From NCBI RefSeq assembly GCF_024323335.1, contig NC_066584.1:420895819-420959818 (forward strand): a DNA stretch of 64,000 nucleotides, in the 5' to 3' direction. A program made the position numbers and the translations under genes. Positions 37,001 to 47,887 of this stretch are shown here, piece by piece. The stretch's first letter is position 1, and every line of letters starts with the position of its first letter. Origin of the DNA: Lathyrus oleraceus. Taxonomy: Eukaryota; Streptophyta; Magnoliopsida; Fabales; Fabaceae. Under the pieces are notes generated by a model that was not told the DNA's origin, ran no database searches, and saw nothing but the letters and a program-made list of their open reading frames with translations.

Positions 37001-39097
37001 ACATCAAGATGTTTAATCCTAAGATCAATACATTCTTCCAATCCCATGATACAAGCCTCATATTCAGCCATATTATTCGTGCATTTGAAAGTTAGCCTCA
37101 TTGTGAATGGAAAATGTGTGCCCTGAGGGGTAATAATCACTGCCCCAATACCATTTCCATATTGATTTACAGCGCCATCAAACACCATACTCCATCTAGA
37201 ACCAGGTTTTGGCCCTTCATTGAGCGTAGGCTCATCGTAATCTTTCATTTTCAAATATAGAATCTCCTCATCTGGGAAGTCATATTGAACCGACTGATAA
37301 TCCTCAATTGGTTGATGTGCCAAGTGGTCAGCCAAGATACTACCTTTTATCTCCTTCTAAGCTCGATACTCAATATCGTACTCAGATGACAACATCTGCC
37401 AACGGGCAATCCTTCTAGTTAAAGCAGGTTTCTCAAAGATATACTTGATTGGATCCATTTTGGATATCAACCAAGTCGTATGATTCAACATATACTGGCG
37501 TAAGCGCTTAGCAGCCCAAGCCAAAGCACAACATGTCTTCTCAAGCATTGAGTATCGAGACTTAGAATCAGTAAACTTCTTACTCAAGTAGTAGATAGCA
37601 TATTCTTTCTTCCCGGATTCATCTTGATGACCAAGGACACAACCCATTGAGTCTTCAAGAACTGTCAGATACATAATCAATGGTCTCCCTTCCACAGGCG
37701 GAGACAAAATCTGAGGCTCAGTCAAATACTCTTTAATGCTGTCAAAGGCCTTTTGGAAATCCTCGGTCCAATCATGAGACTGATCTTTCCGGAGGAGCTT
37801 GAATATTGGAACACATGTGGCAGTCATGTGGGATATGAACCTGGAAATATAATTCAAGCGGCCAAGAAAACCTCGGACTTGCTTCTCAGTTTTGGGTGCA
37901 GGCATCTCTTGTATTGCTTTGACCTTTGCAGGATCAACCTCAATACCTCTTTCACTAACGATGAAGCCCAATAGCTTGCCGGAACGGACTCCAAAGGTAC
38001 ACTTGTTGGGATTCAGATGAAGCTTATACTTCCTCAAACACTGAAAAAGCTTCAACAAGTGCTCTACATGCTCAACTTCCGTCCTTGACTTCGCAATCAT
38101 ATCATCAACATATATCTCGATCTCCTTATGCATCATATCATGAAACAAGGTAGTCATAACTCGTTGATACGTGGCTCCGGCGTTCTTCAAACCAAAGGGC
38201 ATCACTTAATAACAGAATGTTCCCCAAGGTGTGATGAATGTTGTCTTCTCCATATCCTCGGGTGCCACTTTGATCTGGTTATATCCGGAAATTCCGTCCA
38301 TAAATGAGAAGACCTTGAACTTAGCTGTATTGTCTACCAACATATCAATATGTGGTAGAGGGAAATCATCTTTCGAACTAGCTTTATTCAAGTCTCTATA
38401 GTCCACACACATTCAGACTTTTCCATCTTTCTTAGGCACGGGCACAATATTGGCCACCCATTGAGAATATGTAGAAGTCACCAGAAACCCAACATCAATT
38501 TGCTTCTGAACTTCCTCCTTGATCTTTACTGCCATATCAGGATGAGTTATTCTGAGCTTCTGCTTCACAGGCATGCACTCAGGCTTCAAAGGTAGGAAAT
38601 GTTGCACAATATCTATATCTAGACCGGGCGTGTCTTCATATGACCAAGCAAAGACGTCGACATATTCTCGTAGCAACTCAATCAACCCCTTCTTAACAGA
38701 TTCTTCCAGGAGTGCCGCAATCTTTACTTCTCGCACACAATCTTCAGACCCCAAGTTGACTATTTCCAGATTCTCAAGATGCGGCTGAATGATCTTCTCT
38801 TCATGCTCAAGTAGACGGGTAATCTCGTCAGGAATCTCTTCAACATCATCTTCTTCCGCCTCAAATACAGGGAATTCAAAGTTGGGAGATGGTGTTGGAT
38901 CATTATGTTCAATGGGTTTGATCAACCTGCATAATGGTTTTGGATATGAAAAGATTTTAGAATTCAAACAAGGAAAATCATTATGCAGATGAAAAGATTG
39001 ATTTTATTTTTATTTTTAGGGATTTATGTGATCACCATTTTCATGCAAAAAACAAAAAGGGAAAATAATTGGAAAAACAAACATTTAACATGAATTT
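37001..39097 (-). pseudogene. pol: Duplicated RT-RNase H segment of D, inside C
   Basis: Copy of 55684-57745 (2,097 versus 2,062 bp; the difference equals a 35-bp deletion in the right copy). Reading leftwards it has part of the PR-RT intron, EEIPDEITRLLEHEEKI, RT with FMDGISGYNQIKV and YVDD (38112-38101), the degenerate RNase H, and the start of the second RNase H (MVFDGAVNQYGNGIGAV). It ends inside that domain at 37001. Stops TGA (38415-38413) and TAG (37359-37357) are shared with D; TAA at 38208-38206 is private. Shared stops show it was copied from already broken D DNA, not from an RNA of an active relative. Confidence 0.9.
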
Positions 39098-39190
39098 TAC
39101 CGACACCAACAAAAGACGACCAGACATTTACCGATGACTGGGATGAAGATATACAAACAGATGTCAATGGACAACTGGGAAAAACTCGAC

Positions 39191-39640
39191 GTTTATCGAC
39201 ACCAACGGAGAGGTGACTAGACATCAACGGATGAACTGGGAAAGGGATACAACCATACGTCAACGAACGAATGGGAAAAACTCAACGTTTATCGACACCA
39301 ACGGAGAGGTGACCAAACATCGACGGATGAATGGGAAGACTCGACCAGACGTCAACGGACAAACGGAAGAAGCTCGACGTTTATCGACACCAACGGAGAG
39401 GTGACCAGACATCAACAGATGAACTGGGGAAAGAGATACAACCAGACGTCAACGGACGAATGGGAAAAACTTCAACGTTTATTGACACCAACGGAGAGGT
39501 GACTACTGAGGAAAAAACTAATACAACCAAACTCCAGCGGACGATTGGGAAAACTCAATGTTTATCGACACCAACGGAGAGGTAACCAGACATCAATGGA
39601 TGACCTGGGGAATGGATAGATGTTACGCACATCGAAAGAT
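39191..39640. repeat. Minisatellite, units of 83-98 bp
   Basis: The phrase GTTTATCGACACCAACGGAG starts at 39191, 39287, 39379, 39477 and 39560 (the last with TTTATCGACACC one base shifted). Five units of varying length, each followed by AGGTGAC. Confidence 0.8.
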
Positions 39641-39664
39641 GATGTTTACCGACATCAATAAAGG

Positions 39665-40005
39665 GACGACCAGACATTTACCGATGACTGGAGTGGGACT
39701 CGATGTCTACCGACACCGAAACAATGGTGTTTACCGACACCAAAAAAAGACGACCAGACATTTACCGATGACTGGAGTGGGGCTCGATGTTTACCGACAC
39801 CGAAACAATGGTGTTTACCGACACCAAAAAAAAGACGACCAGACATTTACCGATTACTGGAGTGGGACTCGATGTTTACCGACACCGAAACAATGGTGTT
39901 TACCGACACCAAAAAAAAGACGACCAGACATTTACCGATGACTGGAGTGGGACTCGATGTTTACCGACACCGAAATAATGGTGTTTACCGACACCAAAAA
40001 AGAAC
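39665..40005. repeat. Minisatellite, four units of 84-85 bp
   Basis: GACGACCAGACATTTACCGA starts at 39665, 39749, 39834 and 39919. Each unit also has GACTGGAGTGGG, CGATGTTTACCGACACCG and an A-run that varies by one base. It is related to the neighbouring array through TTTACCGACACC/TTTATCGACACC. Confidence 0.85.
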
Positions 40006-40079
40006 AACACGGGTGCAAACATGACACTTATTGGTATCACAAGAATGACATCTTCAATACGTCAAGGCAAAACACTTGA

Positions 40080-41240
40080 TGGGGATCTCACTGGGGAGAA
40101 TCAAGCTTTCCTTTCACGGACGAGTGAGGAAATAAACCTCTCTGGGGAGTTATCAATCCTGAATGCTGCCAGGAGCGACTGTAGCAAATGTACCGTACAG
40201 ATGTTGAGATATGATCCGCCTCTGCTGGGGATACGGTCTGATTAGGTTTAACATATGAATGCATATGTTTGAATTTTTTTATGGCGTAATGCTCCATATT
40301 GAATGGAAATGCTACGCGATTTGAGGATGCAATGATCACTACATGCAAGATGCAAAATGATGAAAACTCCTGCTGAGGAGCAAGAGGACTGCTCTGCTGA
40401 GCACACAAACATGATGGATTCTCCAACCTTGTGGGGAGACTCTGTCTGAGGGATATGCTCTGCGGGGAAAAAGCACCAACTTCTCACTCATGCTGGGGAC
40501 AAGCGCTGTTGTTGGAGAAAGAATAGATCCTGCCGGGGACGACCTGCACCAAATCCAATCCGCTCGGGGACTCCGCTAGGGACACAACCAATGGCGACTT
40601 TACTGGGGAGAGCTGCCAATCCACAGGTAGGATAAAATCTACTGGAGATAATTTTCGCCGAACTTGATCCACTCGGGGAACCTACTGGGGAAAACCATCA
40701 ACACAAACCCTCTGCTAGGGAAAAACATCCACAACCCTGATGGGAAAAGGCATAACCCTGTTGGGGAAATAAAAGACCAGACCAAGCTGGGGATACACAT
40801 CCACAACCCTGCCGGGGAAAAGCGTTCACGACCATGCTGGGGATAGCAGTACTTCAAACCAGACTGCTAGGGAATAAAACTACTCACCGACACCTCCGCT
40901 GGGGATAAAACATCCTTCCAACTCGGTGGGGATTAAAAAAAATCTTCAGACTCAGTGGGGAACTTGGCAGCTTTCAGACTAGCTGGGGATAAACCCACTT
41001 CCAGGCATGCTGGGGAGTTAAAACTTTAGACCTGCCGGGGATAGAATAGCCTTTGATCTTGCCACTGAGGGACACACTATCCACAGACGCCTCTGCAGGG
41101 GAAAATAGTTCTGATAGCTTTCAGACTTGCTTGGGGAAACATCCTCAATCAAGCTTGCTGGGGAATCCTTGATCTTGACTATGCTGGAGAAACAAGTCCC
41201 GAACTTGCTTCACCTACTGGGGAACATCCCCATCCTCTTA
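40080..41240 (-). repeat. Array of short GCTGGGGA repeats complementary to the PBS
   Basis: Roughly 25 or more copies of a YTGCTGGGGA-like phrase on the plus strand, 20-50 bases apart, for example near 40219, 40491, 40684, 40785, 40836, 40898, 41007 and 41159. The RNA of this minus-strand element therefore carries TCCCCAGC repeats, which can pair with TGCTGGGGA in its PBS. One copy, CTCCGCTGGGGAT (near 40893), matches 12 of 13 bases of the extended PBS. Confidence 0.65.
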
Positions 41241-41821
41241 CACTACTGGACAGTGCTGACAACATCCCTGAACGAACCGTGGCTTTTCTGCTTCAGCCAA
41301 GAATCAAAGGTAACAACCTGCAAAACAGCACGACATACATGCCCCAGGGGGTTGCATGGACAAGATACGCTCAAGTGTCCTCAACATTCAAAATGATTTT
41401 CAAATGTTTTATCTTTCTGCATGTTATTGTCTAGCCTTCACGTTTTTATATGCAATGTTTATCAAAAATTCGGACGTTTTTGCAAACAAAACAGTAAAAA
41501 TAAAAACAAGAGAGCAATTTATCTGAATAACGACTTTTATTGATTGAAAATGGGCCTGAAAAGGCGAATACATCGGGAAGCAATTCCTAGAAAGAGATAA
41601 TTGTACACAAAAGGAAAAATCTATCCTAATGGTAATGTGAACACGACATCCACTATTTCCCAATTCTGTTATGACTCACAGATCATCAATTTCTCTCCCA
41701 AATTCCTTGCTTTCTTAGAAGAATGACTGGACCGACATTACCCTTCGAGATGGTAGACGATGAAGGGCGATGAAGTACAGATAACTCAGACTGTAGTCTT
41801 CGCTCTAATCCCTCTTTTGCC

Positions 41822-42015
41822 TGGATCGCCCTTTCGGGTTTTCAATCCACCGGGATACCCATTTTTGCCTAAGCCGCCCTTGCGGGTTTTCGACTTACCA
41901 GGTGTACAAATTCTTTTCATTTTTTATCCCTAACTTTTTCCCGAACCTTTTCTCTTTTTTTTTGGTTCGCCGGGATGCCCTTTTTTGCCTGGACTCTTTT
42001 GTTCTTTTTGTCCAG
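41822..42015 (-). other. Four RNA hairpin units downstream of C INT
   Basis: On the minus strand: 42015-41989 CTGGAC/GTCCAG; 41969-41942 CGAACC/GGTTCG; 41897-41870 TAAG/CTTA with inner CCC-GCAA-GGG; 41849-41822 TGGAT/ATCCA with inner CCC-GAAA-GGG. The first begins nine nucleotides after the INT stop. The units are linked by AGGCAAAA and TATCCCGG-like phrases and parallel the three units in D. Confidence 0.6.
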
Positions 42016-42024
42016 CGGGTCAAT

Positions 42025-45000
42025 TTATGCGAAGTATTTTTTGACTACATCTGAATTAACAGGGGACGGAAAATCTTCACCATCCATAGTTGTAAGCATC
42101 AAGGCTCCACCGGAGAAAACCTTCTTAACAACATATGGACCTTCATAATTAGGAGTCCACTTGCCCCTGTTATCTGTACCGGGAGGAAGAATCCTCTTCA
42201 AAACTAGATCACGAGTCTAATAGCTTCGAAGAAGCACTTTTTGATCAAAGGCTCTCTTCATCCTTCTCTGATACAACTGCCCATGGCACACAACTGCTAA
42301 CCGTCTCTCTTCGATAAGGCTCAACTCGTTAAACCTTGTTCGAATCCACTCGGCTTCATCAAGCTTGACATCCAACAAGACTCTCAGAGAAGGGATCTCC
42401 ACTTCAACAGGTAGGACAGCTTCCATACCATACACAAGGGAGTACGGGGTTGCCCCGATCGACGTACGTACTGAGGTACGGTACCCATGCAAAGCGAAAG
42501 GCAGCATCTCATGCCAATCCTTGTACGTCACAACCATCTTCTGCACAATCTTCTTGATATTCTTGTTTGTCGCCTCTACAACACCATTCATCTTTGGTCT
42601 GTAAGGAGAAGAATTGTGATGTTCAATCTTGAAATCTCTGCAAAGCTCTTTCATCATCTTGTTATTGAGATTCGAACCATTATCAGTAATGATTCTCTCA
42701 AGAACCCCATAACGATAGATGATTTCCTTCTTAATGAACCGGGCAACCACTTGTCTGGTAACATTAGCATAGGAAGTTGCTTCCACCCATTTGGTGAAGT
42801 AATCAATCGCAACCAGGATGAAGCGATGCCCATTAGAAGCAGTAGGCTCAATCTTCCCAATCATATCAATGCCCCACATCGCGAACGGCCAAGGCGATTT
42901 CATGACATTCAGAGGGCTTGGTGGTACATGCACCTTATCAGCATAAATCTGACATTTATGGCACTTCCGAGCGTATTTGAAACTATCGGATTCCATAGTC
43001 ATCCAGTAATAACCGGCTCACAACAATTTCTTAGACATTGCATGACCACCAGCATGGGTACCAAAAGATCCTTCATGCACTTCTTGCATCAACATGTCTA
43101 CTTCGTGTCTATCCACGCATCTGAGCAGAACCATGTCGAAGTTCCTCTTGTACAACACGTCACCCTGATTCAAATAAAAGCTTCCAGCTAGCCTTCTCAG
43201 GGTTTTCTTGTCATTCTTCGACGCACCTTCAGGATACTCCTGGCTCTTGAGGAAATTCTTGATGTCATAGTACCACGGCTTCTCATCAATCACAGACTCG
43301 GCTGCAAACACATACGCAAGCCTCTTGAGTCGATTCACCGCAACATGTGGTACATGATTCCACCAATGAACTTTGATCATAGAAGATAAAGTAGCCAAGG
43401 CATCAGCTATCTGATTCTCGTCCCGGGGGACATGATACAGTTTCACCTTCTTGAAGAACGTCAGTATTCTTCTGGTGTAATCTCTGTAAGGAATCAAATG
43501 TGGCTGATTGGTATTCCAATCTCCGTTGACCTGGTTAATCACTAGAGCAGAATCTCCATAAATGTCCAGAGTTTTGATCCTCAAATCAATGGCTTCTTCT
43601 ATCCCCATGATACAAGCCTCATACTCAGCCTCGTTGTTGGTGACGTCAAAAGTCAGTCTGGCAGAAAAAGGTATATGAGCACCTTTAGGATTAATAAGCA
43701 CTGCCCCAACACCGTTACCGTTCATATTCACAGCCCCATCAAACATCAATGTCCACTTGTCATCAGGATCCGGTCCTTCCTCGATAAGAGGCTCTTCACA
43801 ATCTTTCATCTTAAGATACATGATGTCTTCATCAGGGAATTCAAACATCATCGGCTGATAATCATCGATAGGTTGCTCGGCGAGATAGTCTGACAGAATA
43901 CTACCTTTAATGGCCTTCTGCGACGTGTACTGGATATCATACTCAGTTAAAATCATCTTCCAACGGGCAACACGTCCGGTGAGAGTCGGCTTCTCAAAGA
44001 TGTACTTCACTGGATCCATCTTGGAAATCAACAAGGTAGTATGGTTCAGCATATACTGCCTCAATCGGCGAGCAGCCCAGGCCAAAGCACAACAAGTTTT
44101 CTCAAGCTGTGAATATTTGATTTCACAGTCGGTAAACTTTTTGCTAAGGTAGTATATGGCATGCTCTTTTCGACCAGACTCGTCATGCTGTCCCAATACA
44201 CACCCCATCGAGTTCTCAGTCACTGATAGGTACATTATCAGAGGTCTCCCAGGCACTGGAGGTATAAGGATTGGAGGTTTCTGTAGATACTCTTTTATCT
44301 TATCAAAAGCTTTTTGACAGTCTTCATTCCACCTGATTGCTTGATTCTTTCTTAGCAATTTGAATATCGGTTCACACGTGGCAGTTAGGTGAGATACAAA
44401 CGTTGCAATGTAATTCAATCTCCCTAAAAACCCACGAACCTGCTTCTCTGTTTTTGGTTCAGGCATCTCTTGTATAGCTTTTACTTTTGCTGGATCAACC
44501 TCAATCCCTTTCTCACTGACAATGAAACCCAACAGCTTACCGGATCTCACCCCAAACGTACACTTGTTTGGATTCATCCTCAGTTTGAATTTTCTCAACC
44601 TTTCAAACAACTTCTGCAAATTGACCAGGTGCTCCTCTTCTGTCTGCGACTTCGCAATCATATCATCCACGTACACTTCAATCTCTTTGTGCATCATGTC
44701 ATGAAAGAGAGTCGTCATAGCCCTCTGATAGGTAGCACCGACATTCTTCAGCCCAAATGGCATCACCTTATAGCAGAACGTGCCCCAAGGTGTAATGAAT
44801 GTCGTCTTTTCCATGTCCTCTGGCGCCATCTTAATCTGATTGTACCCAGAAAAACCATCCATGAAAGAGAAAACCGAGGATTGAGCAGTATTATTAACCA
44901 ACACATCAATGTGAGGTAATGGGAAATCATATTTCGGACTCGCTCTATTCAAATCCCGGTAATCGACACACATCTTGACTTTGCCATCCTTCTTCGGCAC

Positions 45001-45468
45001 GGGAAGGATGTTGGCCACCCACGGGGATAAGTCGTAACTGATAGAAAACCCGCATCCAACTGCTTCTGAACTTCTTCCTTGATCTTAACAGCCATATCAG
45101 GACTAGTTCTGCGAAGCTTCTGCTTGACCGAAGGGCAATCTTCTCTGAGAGGTAGTCTATGCACCACGATATCGGTATCCAACCCAGGCATATCTTGATA
45201 CGACCAGGCGAATATCTCCACATATTCTCTCAGCATCTCAATCAACCTGCTCTTGACGTCTTCCTTCAAAGCAACCCCGATCTTAATCTCTCTTCTGGCG
45301 TCCTCAGTACCCAGATTAATAACTTCCAACTCCTCCTGATGAGGTTGGATGACCATTTCCTCCTGCTTCAACAGTCTGACCAATTCTTTAGGGAGTTCAT
45401 AGTCTTCCTCACTCTCCTCTTCAGCTTGGTAGATGGGATTATTGAAATCATACTGAGCCATAACAGAA
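42025..45468 (-). pseudogene. pol: RT-RNaseH-INT (pol) of element C, lightly damaged
   Basis: About 1,150 codons. RT: VPKKDGKVKMCVDYRDLN, FSFMDGFSGYNQIKM, MPFGLKNVGATYQRAM and YVDD at 44673-44662. A first, Ty3-type RNase H lacks the usual Asp-rich start (IMYLSVTENSMGCVLG) but keeps YYLSKKF and LAWAARRLRQYM. A second RNase H has MFDGAVNMNGNGVGAV, NNEAEYEACI, YGDSALVINQ and ENQIADALATL. INT has EVHEGSFGTH, CHKC, WGIDMIG, ITDNGSN (Asp 42684-42682) and NGVVEATNKN (Glu 42576-42574), and ends VVKKYFA, TAA 42027-42025. Damage: a 1-nt loss near 45030 (TTYP to WVANILP), TGA 43020-43018 and TAG 42219-42217. No chromodomain. Confidence 0.92.
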
Positions 45469-45739
45469 CTGTTCATAGTGGAGTCCGTAAGATCACTTAT
45501 GCATGTTTAATGCTTTATTTTAGAAAAAGAGTTCAAGAAAGTCACGAAACCAAAAACATTGCCATTTTTATTTTTGAAAGTGAAAAACAAAAACAGAAAG
45601 ACAGGGATCACAAAATTGTTTGCAAAATGTCCTTTATTAATGATATCATTGAAAAACATGATGAGGCCCTACAATGAACCACTACGCCTTGGGCAAAACG
45701 TAGGGTTTTGTGCAAAATGAAAAAACAAAAGAAAATTAC
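45469..45739 (-). other. Predicted PR-RT intron of element C, 271 nt
   Basis: Donor GTAATT, with GT at 45739-45738, overlaps the PR stop TAA (45738-45736). An acceptor GAACAG ends at 45469. Removing it leaves GA before T of TTCTGTTATGGCT, which restores one frame from PR into RT. The interior is T-rich with stops in all frames. Ogre elements are known to splice at this place. The exact sites are my inference. Confidence 0.6.
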
Positions 45740-47340
45740 TCTGTTTGAAGAGTAACTTGGACCACATCTTCTACTGTCCAGTTGTTGATCGACACCCCTG
45801 GTGCACACGGGCGAACCCAGTTGTCCAGATCATAATCACTGTCACAGTCTTCAACACCGGTAGCAAAGACGTCACCATGATTCATCAGCCCAGCGCTGGT
45901 GAAGGAACTCGGCCCTTTTTGCTCAATCTGCTCTACTTGCAGAGGTTGATAACCAATACCGAACTTGTCTTCTTTGACAGGCAAATCCACCATCTTGCCC
46001 CAGCCTTCTGACTTACCAGAATTTACAACCTCCATAGCCTGCTTGTACGATGCAATTGAGGCACTTGGCTTCTTCTGCTCAGCGAAAGCCACCCTCTCAA
46101 GAGCAACAGTCTCAAACGCCTAGCATAAAGTTTCATGGAATTCACCATCCACCTCCACATACTTGAAAGAGGATAGGTGACTCACCAGAATGTCCTCTTC
46201 ACCACACACAGTCACAATCTGACCGTTCCAGACATACTTCAGCTTCTGGTGGAGAGTTGACGAAACTGCCCCAGCCCCATGAATCCAGGGATGCCCCAAT
46301 AAGCAACTATATGCTGGCTGAATATCCATCACATAGAAGATAATACTGAACACCTCCGGGCCAATCTTCACTGGCAACGTGACTTCACCAAAAACAGACC
46401 ATTTGGATCCATCAAAAGCACGAACAATCAGGTCGCTCGGAGTAAGGACAACCCCTTCAACATCAATCTTGCGCAAAGTCTTCTTGGGCAACACATTCAA
46501 AGATGAGCCAGTATCCACCAACAAATGTGATAATACTGAGCCTTTGCACTCCATAGTGATATGCAGGGCCTTATTATGATTGCGACCTTCAAGCGTTAGA
46601 TCCAAATCGGTAAACCCCAAACCGTGCCTGGTGCTCACATTAGCAATCACGCCTTCTAACTGGTTGACAGAGATATCTTGAGGCACGTAAGCCAGATTCA
46701 GCATTTTCGACAAGGCATTACGGTGTGCCTCAAAGCATAAAAGCAATGAGAGTATAGAAATCTTGGATGGAGTCTGATTCAGCTGATCTACAATCTTGTA
46801 GTCACTCTTCTTTATAATCTTCATGAACTCCTCCACGTCCTTCTCCAACGACTCCTCAGGCACTTCTTTCTGAACAGGTTCTTCATCAACCACAGCTTGT
46901 TTACCTTTAGCTTTGGCGAGAGCCTCAACATTAGTATCCCTCAACGGTTGTGGTGTAAAAAGACGACCACTCATTGTAAAACCTCCTGGTCCCCCTACAT
47001 TGTCCACAACTAGACTCGCAGTCACAGGAGTTCTAACTGGCATCCCAATCGTCACTGGGGACTGACTAACCGGCCTGATCTGACTTTCAGCCCTTCTGTT
47101 GCTGCGATAAGCATTGTCATACTTCCACGGCACAACCCTACTATTCTCAACAGCCCTTCTACCGGTCACAGCAATAGTAGTTGGAGCACTGACACTTACT
47201 GGCGCAGAAATGGTAACAGGAGTACCAACGGTCACTGGTGTATTAACAGTTCTCTGACCACGTCCCTCGGACGGTTTGAAATAAATGGTGACAGTTGACA
47301 CCACCCCATGATCTTTAACAGCCCGAGCAAACTGTAGACA
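45736..47340 (-). pseudogene. pro: Protease region of element C (one nonsense codon)
   Basis: In frame with gag. After a Val/Thr-rich linker (repeats of TPVTI/APVSV type) come FTMSGRLFTPQPL and then the aspartic protease: HLLVDTGSSLNVLPKKTL, with catalytic DTG at 46515-46507, AFDGSKWSVFGEVTLPV, and YSCLLGHPWIHGAGAVSSTL. A TAG at 46122-46120 follows HETLC, where relatives continue; the frame is open again to LQTE and TAA 45738-45736. The active site is intact. The stop codon lies in the splice donor. Confidence 0.88.
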
Positions 47341-47856
47341 ACCCTCATCCATCAAACCTTGGATACCAGCCCTCAACTGTACATAACCATTCTCTGAATG
47401 AACACAATCTGAACAGTCTTCATAACAACCCGGGAACACTCCCCCACTCAACAGACGATCCGTCATAACCAGCAATGAAGTCTGAATCTCATCAATACTG
47501 ACAATCAAGTCCAAAGCTTCATCACCCTCCACATTGTTCACCCTATGCGCACCATGCTGAGGCATATGATTGTTCACAACATTAGGCACAGGAGCAAAAT
47601 TGATAGTTTTGGCGTCAATTAAGTCCTGGACCTTATGATGAAAAGCCCTGCAGTTCTCAATATGGAGCCCCGGTGCACCAGAGTGAAAATCACAACGAAC
47701 GTTGGCATCATACCCAGGTGGTATTTTTGTCAACGGAGCCATGGTGCGCAACTCAACAAACCCCAATCTGAGCAGTTCAGGCAACAACTCAGCATAGGTC
47801 ATCGGCAACGGGTCAAAACATCGATCCGACATCCTCTGTCTCGGTTGATAAGGACG

Positions 47857-47887
<31 letters not shown>

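Larger units (their letters stand above)
39098..42024 (-). other. 3'-UTR of element C, end missing
   Basis: About 2.9 kb directly after C's INT. From right to left it holds four hairpin units (42015-41822), a spacer, a long field of GCTGGGGA repeats (about 40080-41240 on the plus strand) and two minisatellites (39191-40005). It then breaks off in TGAATTTTACCGACAC, where the duplicated D segment begins. No polypurine tract is seen. The plus-strand ORFs at 39213-39978 are produced by the repeats. Confidence 0.75.

Noticed and set aside
39213..39978. Plus-strand ORFs with repeated VYRHRNNG and TFTDDWSG units
   Set aside because: Minisatellite translated by chance, antisense to element C, with frames set by A-run length.
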